9,160 nucleotides of DNA, from NCBI GenBank assembly GCA_003170935.1, contig PMYA01000097.1, forward strand, positions 5,714 to 14,873. The letters run 5' to 3'. This document shows, piece by piece, positions 1 to 6,783 of the stretch (its first letter is position 1; each line of letters starts with the position of its first letter). The DNA is from Methanobacteriota archaeon (GTDB taxonomy: Archaea > Halobacteriota > Bog-38 > Methanoflorentales > Methanoflorentaceae). The translations under genes were made by a program, and so were the position numbers. Below the pieces are notes generated by a model that was not told the origin of the DNA, ran no database searches, and was given only the letters and a program-made list of their open reading frames with translations.

Positions 1-1
1 A

Positions 2-49
2 GCCTTCACAAACGTAAAGTACTTCGAGCTTGAACTAGAATGTGATTAG
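2..49 (+). CDS. C-terminal end of an unidentified upstream gene (partial)
   Basis: The window opens inside what looks like the last 15 codons of a + strand gene, ending with TAG at 47-49. The residues read AFTNVKYFELELECD, alternating hydrophobic and charged as in a closing beta strand. The other two + frames hit stops earlier (TAA at 15-17, TGA at 31-33). The stop sits one base before the GTG at 51, where the DUF92 gene probably starts, an arrangement typical of translationally coupled genes in an operon. The fragment is too short to assign a family, and it could be a chance open stretch. Confidence 0.4.
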   Translation, partial: AFTNVKYFELELECD

Positions 50-50
50 C

Positions 51-1346
51 GTGAATGTTGTTACAGCTCGTAGGCTGATAATTCGCGCGAGTTTTGGTTT
101 GGTCGCATTCGTCCTTCCTTTTTTAGGAAGTACGGGCTCACTTTTTTTCTTTTTATTTTTGTCTTTATTGATTGCGCTTGTAAACCCTAAGATGAACATT
201 TTCATGCTAGTCGCGACTGTTGCGGACCGAAAATCCGAAGTGCTCGTAAAACCGCTGGCTCTAACGTTTTCTTTAACTGCGCTTTGCATCTTTAGCGTGG
301 TCTCTGGTTTACCGTTGTATATAGTCAGTGTCGCGCTTATAATTGTAACGTTGGCAGAGGTTCTCGCCGTTTTGTTTGAGTCATATGGTAGCTTCACCAG
401 CAGCTTGATTTTCGTGTTGTCTGGAGGTTTCTTCGGATTTCTGGTCGGAGGAGCAGCTGCAACTTTTACTAACGTGAGCACTTCAGCCGACTTTCTGCTT
501 TTTGTTGCTATGATTGGCGCGCTTGTGGGTGCGTTGTTGAGGAATATCTTGCGTGAAGTAGAGGAGAATGTCGTCGTGCCGCTCGGTATTGGCTTAGCTA
601 TGTGGTTATTCGACGGCTTGTCTTACTCAGTGCCAGTGGTCCGACTTCTTTTAACGCTCCTCTTCATGATCTTTTTAGGGTATACCCTTAGGAGGGCCAA
701 ACTAGCAGACATTTCAGGCGTTATTAGCGGCATCTTAATGGGCCTCTTGATCGTTTCGTTCACAGACTTTCGTTGGTTCGTCCTCATCCTCTCATTTTTC
801 GTCATTGGGGGCATTTTTACGAAATATAAGTACGACTACAAACGAGCGATTGGTATTGCAGAAGGAGCGGGTGGTGCGAGGGGTTATAGGAATGTCTTCG
901 GAAATGGACTTGTTGCTCTAGTTTGTGCCATCGCTTTCGGTATTACAGGCAACGTTTTGCTAATTACAGCTTATGTCGGTGCGATAGCAACAGCCACTGG
1001 CGATACCTTAGCGAGTGAAATTGGACAGACTTACAGAAAGCTTCCACGATTGATTACTGATCTAAAGGTCGTCCCAACCGGTGCAGATGGGGGGATAACT
1101 ACACTTGGTGAGGTCTCTGCGCTAGCAGGCGCTGGAGCTATAGCAATCATAGCGGCCTTATTGGGACTAGGAGCGCTCAGCATGATTGTTCCAGTCGTTC
1201 TAGGCGGTTTGTTCGGGGTTAATATTGACAGCGTTCTGGGGGCGGTGTTAGAGCGAAGGCATTACTTAACAAACAGCACAGTAAATCTACTCGCAACTGC
1301 TTTTGGTGCATTAGCGGCGGTCGTCATATTTTTGCTGCTCCAGTGA
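51..1346 (+). CDS. DUF92 family polytopic membrane protein (TMEM19/VTE6-like, putative prenyl-phosphate kinase)
   Basis: This is an integral membrane protein of about 431 residues, hydrophobic almost throughout, with ten or more likely transmembrane segments. Counting from GTG 42, the N-terminal half (1-215) is an array of membrane helices without recognisable motifs. The C-terminal half (about 220-434) is the DUF92 domain. It shows a basic linker KYKYDYKRAIGIAEG (261-275), then RNVFGNGLVALV (283-294), ATATGDTLASEIGQ (316-329), PTGADGGITTLGE (345-357) and a closing GGLFGVNIDSVLGAVLERR (388-406). Plant VTE6 of this family phosphorylates phytyl phosphate, so a CTP-dependent kinase acting on isoprenoid alcohol phosphates in the archaeal membrane is plausible. 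That is inference; the substrate is unknown. Two GTG starts compete, 42 and 51. I chose 51 because GTGAT at 42-46 resembles a Shine-Dalgarno sequence and because 51 follows the upstream stop by one base. The gene converges with the MscS gene. Confidence 0.85.
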   Translation: MNVVTARRLIIRASFGLVAFVLPFLGSTGSLFFFLFLSLLIALVNPKMNIFMLVATVADRKSEVLVKPLALTFSLTALCIFSVVSGLPLYIVSVALIIVTLAEVLAVLFESYGSFTSSLIFVLSGGFFGFLVGGAAATFTNVSTSADFLLFVAMIGALVGALLRNILREVEENVVVPLGIGLAMWLFDGLSYSVPVVRLLLTLLFMIFLGYTLRRAKLADISGVISGILMGLLIVSFTDFRWFVLILSFFVIGGIFTKYKYDYKRAIGIAEGAGGARGYRNVFGNGLVALVCAIAFGITGNVLLITAYVGAIATATGDTLASEIGQTYRKLPRLITDLKVVPTGADGGITTLGEVSALAGAGAIAIIAALLGLGALSMIVPVVLGGLFGVNIDSVLGAVLERRHYLTNSTVNLLATAFGALAAVVIFLLLQ

Positions 1347-1417
1347 GATCAGAATTTTACGTTTTGACTAGCAATACTATTCCTCTTACGTCAGACTTGG
1401 TAACTACGCCTTCGTAA

Positions 1418-2194
1418 TTACCGTAGAGTCACGTTTTCGCTCAAAAGTCGAAGAACGATTGCTTCTCTTAGATTGTTTACGGAGTCAAATGGTGAGCCTT
1501 CTGATCTAAAGATAAGTGAAAACGTAACCCCTTGTTCATCAGTTTTTGATACGACAACGTTAATCGTGCCTTGTTCGACCTCAGCGGCTTTCTGTGCTTC
1601 TTGTTGGATAATTTGTTTTGTCAAGCCCAAATCTGAATCATAAGAGACGCGAATATCTAAGCGGGCTTCTATGTTATGATCTGAGTGGTTAAACACCACC
1701 TCGTTTGTAATCGCCGAATTTGGTACGATCATGTGAGCATCGAGTATACGAATAACCGTATGTCTAAAGGTGATATCCTCGACAAAACCCGATTCGCCGC
1801 GTAAGGTCACAAAATCACCAACGCCAAAGGGTTTGAATACGACAATTGCTATACCTGCGATGACATTTGAAATGGTGCTCTGAGCAGCAATACCGACGAT
1901 GATACCGATAATACTGACACTTGTAAAAATGGCGATAGAGAGCGATTGCAACTGTGGCGTTGAATAGATAAGTATGATGACGCCCGTTACATAGACGCCA
2001 GCAACAACAAGCCGCCGAAGCACGAGATATTTTGTGGGGCTTACTTTTAACCGTATCGACGCTTGTCGCAAGTATCGTTCGAGTAATCTCTCTATCACCT
2101 GTGCTATGATGATGGTGACAACTGCAAAGAGTAAAACTCGCAATAAGAGACCCGCAGTCGAGTTCAAATCGTACAGGTCATTTGGAAATGTCAT
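1418..2194 (-). CDS. mscS: MscS-family small-conductance mechanosensitive channel
   Basis: This is a small MscS-type channel of 258 residues that would release osmolytes across the cytoplasmic membrane when tension rises. Membrane helices are visible at about 13-34 and 60-78, followed by the pore-lining segment at about 86-120. That segment has the small-residue pattern GIIVGIAAQSTISNVIAGI and leads into FKPFGVGDFV. The beta domain follows (about 121-168), with GFVEDITFRHTVIR and the diagnostic IVPNS before the cytoplasmic alpha/beta domain (about 178-258). The length is typical for a three-helix MscS. The frame can begin at TTG 2206, four codons earlier, but I prefer ATG 2194: a GAGGT on the minus strand lies about 11 bases upstream of it. 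The gene is last in the leftward EMC6-like/ABCE1 operon, 36 bases after the ABCE1 stop, and is probably co-transcribed. Its functional link to those genes is unclear. Confidence 0.9.
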   Translation of the reverse strand: MTFPNDLYDLNSTAGLLLRVLLFAVVTIIIAQVIERLLERYLRQASIRLKVSPTKYLVLRRLVVAGVYVTGVIILIYSTPQLQSLSIAIFTSVSIIGIIVGIAAQSTISNVIAGIAIVVFKPFGVGDFVTLRGESGFVEDITFRHTVIRILDAHMIVPNSAITNEVVFNHSDHNIEARLDIRVSYDSDLGLTKQIIQQEAQKAAEVEQGTINVVVSKTDEQGVTFSLIFRSEGSPFDSVNNLREAIVLRLLSENVTLR

Positions 2195-2230
2195 ACACTT
2201 ATGCAACCTCTAGAGCTCTAAAGGCTTGGA

Positions 2231-3994
2231 CTACTGCTCTGGGTAGTAGTACTCTCCTTCGTCGCGTTGCTTCCGGTCCAACTTGGAACCTGTTTTATTA
2301 ACTCGTGGACGGTGGCTGTCTTCATCCCGCCTGAAAGTTATTCCAATGTGTTTCAAAAAGCGATTCATTCCGGTGTGCATATCAAAGGGACCTTCAGCTT
2401 TTCCGTTTTCGCCAGGTTTCCCTGTAAAAACCATTAATCGCTCACTTGCGAGATCGATCATATAGATATCATGGTCGACGAGGAGTGTACCTACCTTTTT
2501 ATTTTCGGTGAAGCGTCTGATAAGGCTTGTAGCCAAAGCCCTTTGTTCTACATCAAGGTGTGCGCTTGGTTCATCAAGCATAAAAAGGTCTGCATTGCGG
2601 CTCAGGCAAGCAGCGATGGCTACACGCTGGAGCTCGCCCCCACTTAGTGTCTCAAGTGGCCGGTCTAGCATACGTTCAAGCTGCAATGGTCTTAGGATTT
2701 CTGTTCGGTAGTAGCTTGAATCATAAAAGTCTGTAACTGATTTTAGGAACGAGCCGACGCTTTCATCTGTATTCTCGTTTCGTGTCAAGTACTGCGGCTT
2801 ATAAGAAGTTTTTACCTCAACGTCGACACTACCTTCGTCAGGTTTGATAACGCCTGCGAGTAATTTGACAAACGTTGTTTTCCCAGTACCGTTTGCGCCC
2901 ATAACGCCGATCACACCTTTGGTAAGGTCACCACCCGCTGCTTCGAATTTGAACGAATTGTAACTCTTCTTTAGGTGTTCTACGTGTGCCAAGGTACGCG
3001 TATCTATATCAAAGCGCGGGGCATGGAGTTCAAATTTAATAGACTCTCCTCTAATTCGAACATTCTCTTCTTTTAGATACCCTGTGAGATACTCATTTAT
3101 CCCCACTCTAACCGCTTTTGGATTGGTTATAACGCCGTAAGTCCCCGGCTCACCGTAAGCAATATGCACAACATCTGCGAGCAAATCAAGTATGGCGAGA
3201 TCGTGCTCGACGACGAGGACAGTCTTTCGCTTTGCGAGTTCTCTAATTAAGTGGGCAACGTTAACACGTTGATATATGTCGAGGTAGGGGGTAAGTTCGT
3301 CGAAAAAGTAGAAATCTACGTCACGAGCGATGGTAGCTGCAATCGCTAGGCGCTGTAATTCTCCTCCGCTTAAGTGTCTTACCTCTCGCTCTTCGACGTT
3401 ATCCAGCTCAAGTCGATCGAACAGCGTACTTCGTATTCCACGTTCGTCGGCCTTTTCTATAAGATCGATTACCTTGCCGGTGTACGCGCGAGGGATGAGG
3501 TCGACGTATTGTGGCTTGCTCGCAGTTCTGAGTTTGCCGTCATAAACATTTTTCAAATAATCATGGACGTCTGTACCTGAGTAGTATTCAAGAACATCTT
3601 CTTCGCTAACGTTTTCTCGACCAAAGTTAGGTTTAGTCTCCCCTGTTAAGATGTTGATTAAAGTGGTTTTGCCTATGCCGTTCGGGCCTAAAATACCTGT
3701 AACGCGGCCACTGCGCGGAATCGGCAATCCATACAGGGCATAACTGTTAACGCCATAGCGGTGGGTGGGTTGCTCAAGTTCTTCAGGTAAACTGACTATC
3801 GTTATTGCACCGAATGGACATTTCTTTATACAGATCCCACACCCGACGCAAAGCTCTTCTGAAATGACTGGTTTACCGTTTTCTCCGATAACGATCGTTT
3901 CGTCGCCTGTTCTGACCGGGGGACAAAAACGCAGACACTCTGTGCCGCATTTCTTGCTGCGACAATTGTCTTTTTTTAGTACTGCAATTCTCAT
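2231..3994 (-). CDS. abce1: ABCE1/Rli1 ribosome-recycling ATPase
   Basis: This is the archaeal/eukaryotic ABCE1 (Rli1), a cytosolic iron-sulfur ABC ATPase. It splits ribosomes into subunits after termination or rescue, together with aRF1 or Pelota. All expected parts are present in its 587 residues. The N-terminal cluster ligands are Cys 11, 16, 20 and 24 (ending CPP) and Cys 49, 52, 55 and 59 (CVGCGICIKKCP). NBD1 has Walker A GPNGIGKTT (103-111), signature LSGGELQR (208-215), Walker B ending DE (232-233) with the family-typical DELTPYLD, and switch His 264. NBD2 has Walker A GANGTGKTT (366-374), signature LSGGELQR (450-457), DEPSAHLD (474-481) and switch His 508. The C-terminus is the usual RPR/LDR/GEYYY tail. 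Catalytic residues all look intact, so it should be active. ATG 3994 is the natural start because Cys 11 follows directly. No strong Shine-Dalgarno precedes it, so coupling to the EMC6-like gene 24 bases upstream is likely. An A7 run lies in codons 7-9. Confidence 0.98.
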   Translation of the reverse strand: MRIAVLKKDNCRSKKCGTECLRFCPPVRTGDETIVIGENGKPVISEELCVGCGICIKKCPFGAITIVSLPEELEQPTHRYGVNSYALYGLPIPRSGRVTGILGPNGIGKTTLINILTGETKPNFGRENVSEEDVLEYYSGTDVHDYLKNVYDGKLRTASKPQYVDLIPRAYTGKVIDLIEKADERGIRSTLFDRLELDNVEEREVRHLSGGELQRLAIAATIARDVDFYFFDELTPYLDIYQRVNVAHLIRELAKRKTVLVVEHDLAILDLLADVVHIAYGEPGTYGVITNPKAVRVGINEYLTGYLKEENVRIRGESIKFELHAPRFDIDTRTLAHVEHLKKSYNSFKFEAAGGDLTKGVIGVMGANGTGKTTFVKLLAGVIKPDEGSVDVEVKTSYKPQYLTRNENTDESVGSFLKSVTDFYDSSYYRTEILRPLQLERMLDRPLETLSGGELQRVAIAACLSRNADLFMLDEPSAHLDVEQRALATSLIRRFTENKKVGTLLVDHDIYMIDLASERLMVFTGKPGENGKAEGPFDMHTGMNRFLKHIGITFRRDEDSHRPRVNKTGSKLDRKQRDEGEYYYPEQ

Positions 3995-4018
3995 CGGAAT
4001 GTGCCCGTTTTAGCTTGG

Positions 4019-4384
4019 TCACGCTGGATTAAGCAATATCGTCCAAGTGACAAACCAGAACGCGACGGTCATGAACACAAGGAAAAACCAGTCCGTAGCG
4101 CGAAATTCTTTCGCATCAACACCGATACGAGGTAGGATGACCCTTTGGCTGTATACGATTACAATAAGGAAGAAAAGGCTGTAAGCTGACAGGTAAAACG
4201 AAGCCACCCCTCCGATAATACCCAACAGCGATGAAAGTATTGTCTTTTTGATGCCTTCAACATGTTTGACTTGTCTATCTGGCTCTTGCTTTTCATCTGC
4301 TTTTACCAAACCCTTTTGTTCAGCCTTTCGCGAGGCACCTTTTTTTTCAGTTTTAGGGGCGGGTTTACCTTTGGTTTTTGCCAT
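4019..4384 (-). CDS. Small three-helix membrane protein, EMC6-like
   Basis: The protein has 121 residues. Residues 1-48 are hydrophilic and very lysine-rich, with no signal peptide. A hydrophobic hairpin follows (about 49-63 and 65-80), then a short polar loop SQRVILPRIGVDAKEFRATD (79-98) and a last helix (about 99-117) ending FVTWTILLN. The acidic/aromatic TDWFFLVFMTVAFWFVTWT pattern and the three-helix layout resemble EMC6, a core subunit of the eukaryotic ER membrane insertase. Archaeal proteins of this size and layout have been linked to that family; here the assignment rests on pattern, not alignment. The basic tail would face the cytoplasm and could touch rRNA or a ribosome. It is the first gene of the leftward operon with ABCE1 and MscS. 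ATG 4384 has no Shine-Dalgarno and lies about 7 bases after the predicted transcription start, so it may be translated leaderless. It could also be an unrelated small membrane protein. Confidence 0.65.
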   Translation of the reverse strand: MAKTKGKPAPKTEKKGASRKAEQKGLVKADEKQEPDRQVKHVEGIKKTILSSLLGIIGGVASFYLSAYSLFFLIVIVYSQRVILPRIGVDAKEFRATDWFFLVFMTVAFWFVTWTILLNPA

Positions 4385-4413
4385 GCTTTGACATCAACTA
4401 ACAAGCAACTGTG

Positions 4414-4426
4414 CTTATATGTTTTG
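4414..4426 (-). promoter_or_regulatory. BRE/TATA promoter of the EMC6-like-ABCE1-MscS operon
   Basis: On the minus strand the sequence reads CAAAAC (BRE-like, 4426-4421) followed by ATATAAG (4420-4414). Transcription would begin about 25 bases downstream, near 4391, leaving a leader of only some 7 bases before ATG 4384. The missing Shine-Dalgarno agrees with a nearly leaderless mRNA. Assigned by pattern only. Confidence 0.55.
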
Positions 4427-4456
4427 CGGCTTCACAACGGTAAAACTAGACTTGTT

Positions 4457-4561
4457 AAAGTCAAACGTAAACCAGCGTCTTAATTAATATTGTAAAAAGG
4501 CCGTAGATACGTTAGGCAGAGACTTTCTGTAAAAAGGGAGGTTTAATATCAAAGTCAAACG
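4457..4561 (+). repeat. Two interleaved pairs of short direct repeats in the divergent promoter region
   Basis: AAAGTCAAACG occurs exactly at 4457-4467 and 4551-4561, and TGTAAAAAGG occurs exactly at 4491-4500 and 4528-4537. The spacings differ (94 and 37 bases), so this is not a simple duplication of one block. The second copy of the 11-mer begins immediately after the putative rqcH TATA element, and the first lies just upstream of the leftward promoter. They could be operators shared by the two divergent units, or chance repeats in an AT-rich spacer. Confidence 0.4.
4533..4550 (+). promoter_or_regulatory. rqcH: Putative BRE/TATA promoter of rqcH
   Basis: A purine-rich stretch AAAGGGAGG (4533-4541) precedes TTTAATATC (4542-4550), a fair archaeal TATA box. 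The predicted start of transcription is near 4571, giving a leader of about 48 bases that includes the strong Shine-Dalgarno at 4606-4616. An alternative TATA is TTAATTAATATT at 4480-4491, which would give a leader of about 110 bases. Confidence 0.45.
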
Positions 4562-4605
4562 ACGCGTGATAGGATTCGGTCTGATTAGCACACGAGCAGC
4601 GAAGC

Positions 4606-4616
4606 GAGGGGTGATC
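4606..4616 (+). promoter_or_regulatory. rqcH: Strong Shine-Dalgarno of rqcH supporting a TTG start
   Basis: GAGGGGTGATC closely matches the archaeal anti-16S consensus GGAGGTGATC. It lies 2 bases before TTG 4619 and 14 bases before the in-frame ATG 4631. The core GGTG (4610-4613) is 5 bases from the TTG, so the spacing favours TTG. Confidence 0.6.
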
Positions 4617-4618
4617 GC

Positions 4619-6562
4619 TTGAAGACGGTAATGACGAGCGTTGACGTTGCAGCGCTATTGCCAGAACTTGACAGCCTGATCGGAGCAAAACTGGAAAAGG
4701 CATACCAACTTACACCCGTCGAACTTCGCTTAAAGCTTGTGACCAATACAGGGAAACGAGATCTTATAATTGAGGCCGGAAAGCGGTTACACCTCACCAA
4801 TGCTCCCACTGCAGCACCCGCCCTGCCGCCAAGCTTTCCGATGCTGCTTAGAAAAGAACTCAAAGGTGGACGGATCAGCACAATCGAGCAGCATGATTTT
4901 GATCGGGTTGTCGAAATACGTTTTGTTCGTAGCGACGATGAACGCTACTTGATATGTGAGTTCTTTTCAAAAGGGAACGTCATCCTTACTGACGAATCTA
5001 AGCGTATCATATTGCCCTTGCGAGGCGTGAGGTCAGCTTCGCGACAGGTCATAAGGGGGCAACAATACGAGTACCCCTCAGCGCAACTCAGCCCCGTTGA
5101 TCTATCCTACAATGAGTTTGAAGCGGTCATAACTTCCATCACTCGTGATGTCGTTAGAACGCTCGCGACGCGTTTCAACATGGGTGGTTTATACGCAGAA
5201 GAAGTTTGTTTGAGAGCCGAAGTCGAAAAAAAAAGCGAGAGCCTTACCCCAGAAGAGGTTCAACGGCTCTACGCAGCGTTGAGAGAAGTTTTTGAACCGT
5301 TGCGATCGAATACGTTAAGACCTCATATTGTATATGAAAGTGAATCAGCGCCAATCGGCGTCCTCCCATTTGAGTTGGTACAATTCGACAAATGTAAACT
5401 ACGCTTTTTTTCAAGTTTTAACGAAGCGCTCGACGAATATTACGGGCTAAAAATTGATGAATCACGCCCCACTCCGGTAACTAAAACGCGACTTCAGAAG
5501 ATTGTTGATAGGCAAACGGTGGCAATTCAACAGTTCAAGACACAAGAACGTGAGTATCAGTCGAAAGGGGATTTGCTGTTTGAAAAGTATCATGAGATCG
5601 ATCGTGTAATTAAATCAGTAAGAGAGGCGCGGAGGTTAAAAACTTGGGCTGAGGTTAACCATGAGTTAAGCTCTTTCTCGTTTTTCAAGGAGATCGATCC
5701 AAGCACAGGAACGCTTACTTTAGAAGTTAGCGGTGTTTTGATCGATATCGTTGTGGATGAAGATGTCCCCCAAAACGCTCAGAAGTACTATCATAAGGCG
5801 AAAGTGATGAAAGCCAAGGCCGAGGGTGCGGAACGTGCGTTGGCCCTCTCATTGAAAAAACTAAAAGAAGAACAAGGAAATGAATTAAAACAGGTGGGTC
5901 CTCAAAAACGTCGTGCCAAGAAAAAACGACCTCGCTGGTACGAGCGATATCGTTGGTTTTTTTCTTCAGAGGGTATTTTGGTAATCGGGGGCAGAGATGC
6001 AGATACAAATGAGGAATTGGTGAAGAAGTATTTAGAACCTCGAGACCTATTCCTTCACGCTGACGTTCACGGAGCGCCGGCCGTGATTGTGAAATCGCAA
6101 GGCAAGGAAGTATCACAGGTAACCTTAAGCGAGGCCGCGCAATTCGCTGTTTCTTATTCTTCGATTTGGAAACAGGGTCTTAGTTCCGGTCGTTGCTACT
6201 GGGTGTATCCGAACCAAGTGTCGAAAACCCCTGAATCTGGAGAATATTTGCCCAAAGGAGCTTTTATTATCAGGGGTGAGCGGCATTATCTCGAATCAGC
6301 GGCCCTACTCGCTATCGGCATCCACGACGAAAAAATCGTGGGTGGACCTGCATCAGTTATAACAAAGATTGCTCATCCCTTTGTTGTGATTGAGCCTGGA
6401 AAGTATAACTCAAGTGATTTAGCAAAGATGATCTCACGGGAACTTCTCGGCACGGTTAGAGATGACCAGAAGAAGGGCTTAAGAAAGATCATTGCTGTTG
6501 ATGAGGTTGCTAAGTTCCTGCCGTCTGGATATTCTGAAATAAGCAGGGTTGAATCCCGATGA
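4619..6562 (+). CDS. rqcH: RqcH/NEMF-family ribosome-associated quality-control factor (NFACT protein)
   Basis: This is the archaeal member of the RqcH/Rqc2/NEMF family, 647 residues, the expected size for archaea. These cytosolic proteins bind large ribosomal subunits carrying a stuck peptidyl-tRNA and, in the characterised bacterial case, recruit tRNA-Ala to add a C-terminal alanine tail that marks the chain for degradation. The NFACT-N domain (about 1-190) keeps the residues needed for tailing: Asp 9 in SVDVAAL and the Asp95-Arg96 pair in DFDRVVEI. A helical, partly coiled-coil middle follows (about 285-420), then a very basic patch QKRRAKKKRPRW (429-440). Next comes NFACT-R (about 440-560), with RWFFSSEGILVIGGRDADTN, the DLFLHADVHGAP segment (476-487) and GAFIIRGERHYL. 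TTG 4619 is preferred over ATG 4631 because of the Shine-Dalgarno and because relatives begin with a similar M-K-x-x-M-T/S-S-x-D. An A9 run at 5226-5234 encodes part of a Glu-Lys-Lys stretch and keeps the frame. The gene is divergent from the ABCE1 operon. Confidence 0.95.
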   Translation: MKTVMTSVDVAALLPELDSLIGAKLEKAYQLTPVELRLKLVTNTGKRDLIIEAGKRLHLTNAPTAAPALPPSFPMLLRKELKGGRISTIEQHDFDRVVEIRFVRSDDERYLICEFFSKGNVILTDESKRIILPLRGVRSASRQVIRGQQYEYPSAQLSPVDLSYNEFEAVITSITRDVVRTLATRFNMGGLYAEEVCLRAEVEKKSESLTPEEVQRLYAALREVFEPLRSNTLRPHIVYESESAPIGVLPFELVQFDKCKLRFFSSFNEALDEYYGLKIDESRPTPVTKTRLQKIVDRQTVAIQQFKTQEREYQSKGDLLFEKYHEIDRVIKSVREARRLKTWAEVNHELSSFSFFKEIDPSTGTLTLEVSGVLIDIVVDEDVPQNAQKYYHKAKVMKAKAEGAERALALSLKKLKEEQGNELKQVGPQKRRAKKKRPRWYERYRWFFSSEGILVIGGRDADTNEELVKKYLEPRDLFLHADVHGAPAVIVKSQGKEVSQVTLSEAAQFAVSYSSIWKQGLSSGRCYWVYPNQVSKTPESGEYLPKGAFIIRGERHYLESAALLAIGIHDEKIVGGPASVITKIAHPFVVIEPGKYNSSDLAKMISRELLGTVRDDQKKGLRKIIAVDEVAKFLPSGYSEISRVESR

Positions 6563-6605
6563 GACAGCCTTAGCGAAGCCAATTAGTTCTTCGGTCTCGC
6601 GCCAT

Positions 6606-6621
6606 CGAAAAAGCATTTATA
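6606..6621 (+). promoter_or_regulatory. BRE/TATA promoter of the L7Ae-S28e-L24e-Ndk operon
   Basis: CGAAAAAGCA (from 6606) is a good BRE, followed directly by TTTATA (6616-6621). Transcription would start near 6642-6645, giving a leader of about 140 bases before the L7Ae ATG, long for an archaeal mRNA. A second possible TATA, ATATAAAA at 6629-6636, would move the start to about 6657. Confidence 0.6.
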
Positions 6622-6732
6622 CCTAACCATATAAAATGAGGACACCAACAGGATATCGCAAGCGGCTATTGACGAGAATAAGCTTGGTCGATACAGCTTT
6701 TTGGGTTCCTATTAGAGCACCTATATCGATGA

Positions 6733-6775
6733 ATGATGACAGGATTCGCTATTGCGTTCGGATCCTGAAAGAGGT
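6733..6775 (+). promoter_or_regulatory. Box C/box D kink-turn candidate in the L7Ae leader, abutting the Shine-Dalgarno
   Basis: Box C ATGATGA (6733-6739, consensus RUGAUGA) and box D CTGA (6765-6768) can form the standard k-turn core: G6735-A6768 and A6736-G6767 sheared pairs, U6737-U6766, then G6738-C6765. The intervening 25 bases fold into a hairpin: G6743-G6748 pairs with C6759-C6764, including one G-U pair. Without the k-turn the stem can extend to nine pairs, 6740-6748 with 6759-6767, consuming part of box D. The Shine-Dalgarno GAGGT (6771-6775) begins two bases after box D, so bound protein would block it. The outer stem is weak; the best candidate is ACCT 6719-6722 with AGGT 6772-6775, which would also mask the Shine-Dalgarno. 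L7Ae is the protein that recognises this motif. Confidence 0.5.
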
Positions 6776-6783
6776 ATGTGAGT

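Noticed and set aside
141..160. T-rich run resembling an archaeal terminator
   Set aside because: It lies inside the DUF92 gene and encodes a Phe/Leu-rich membrane helix.
3970..3978. T7 tract on the + strand resembling a terminator
   Set aside because: It is antisense to codons 7-9 of ABCE1, where A7 encodes two lysines; no + strand gene ends there.
2283..4013. Several + strand frames opposite ABCE1, some rich in Ser and Arg
   Set aside because: These are antisense shadows of a complete, highly conserved gene, with no Shine-Dalgarno or family features.
5226..5234. A9 homopolymer in rqcH as a programmed frameshift site
   Set aside because: The zero frame continues intact through the complete NFACT-R domain, and the alternative frames give no recognisable product.
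5727..6116. 129-codon open frame on the minus strand within rqcH
   Set aside because: It is a shadow of the well-supported NFACT-R coding region; the translated protein has no recognisable domain.
6576..6605. Possible terminator hairpin after rqcH (GCGA...TCGC)
   Set aside because: Pairing is broken by mismatches and there is no oligo-T tract after it.
6733..6768. Independent box C/D guide sRNA gene
   Set aside because: There is no internal D'/C' pair, the outer stem is weak, and the element lies directly in front of the L7Ae Shine-Dalgarno, so a cis-acting mRNA motif fits better.
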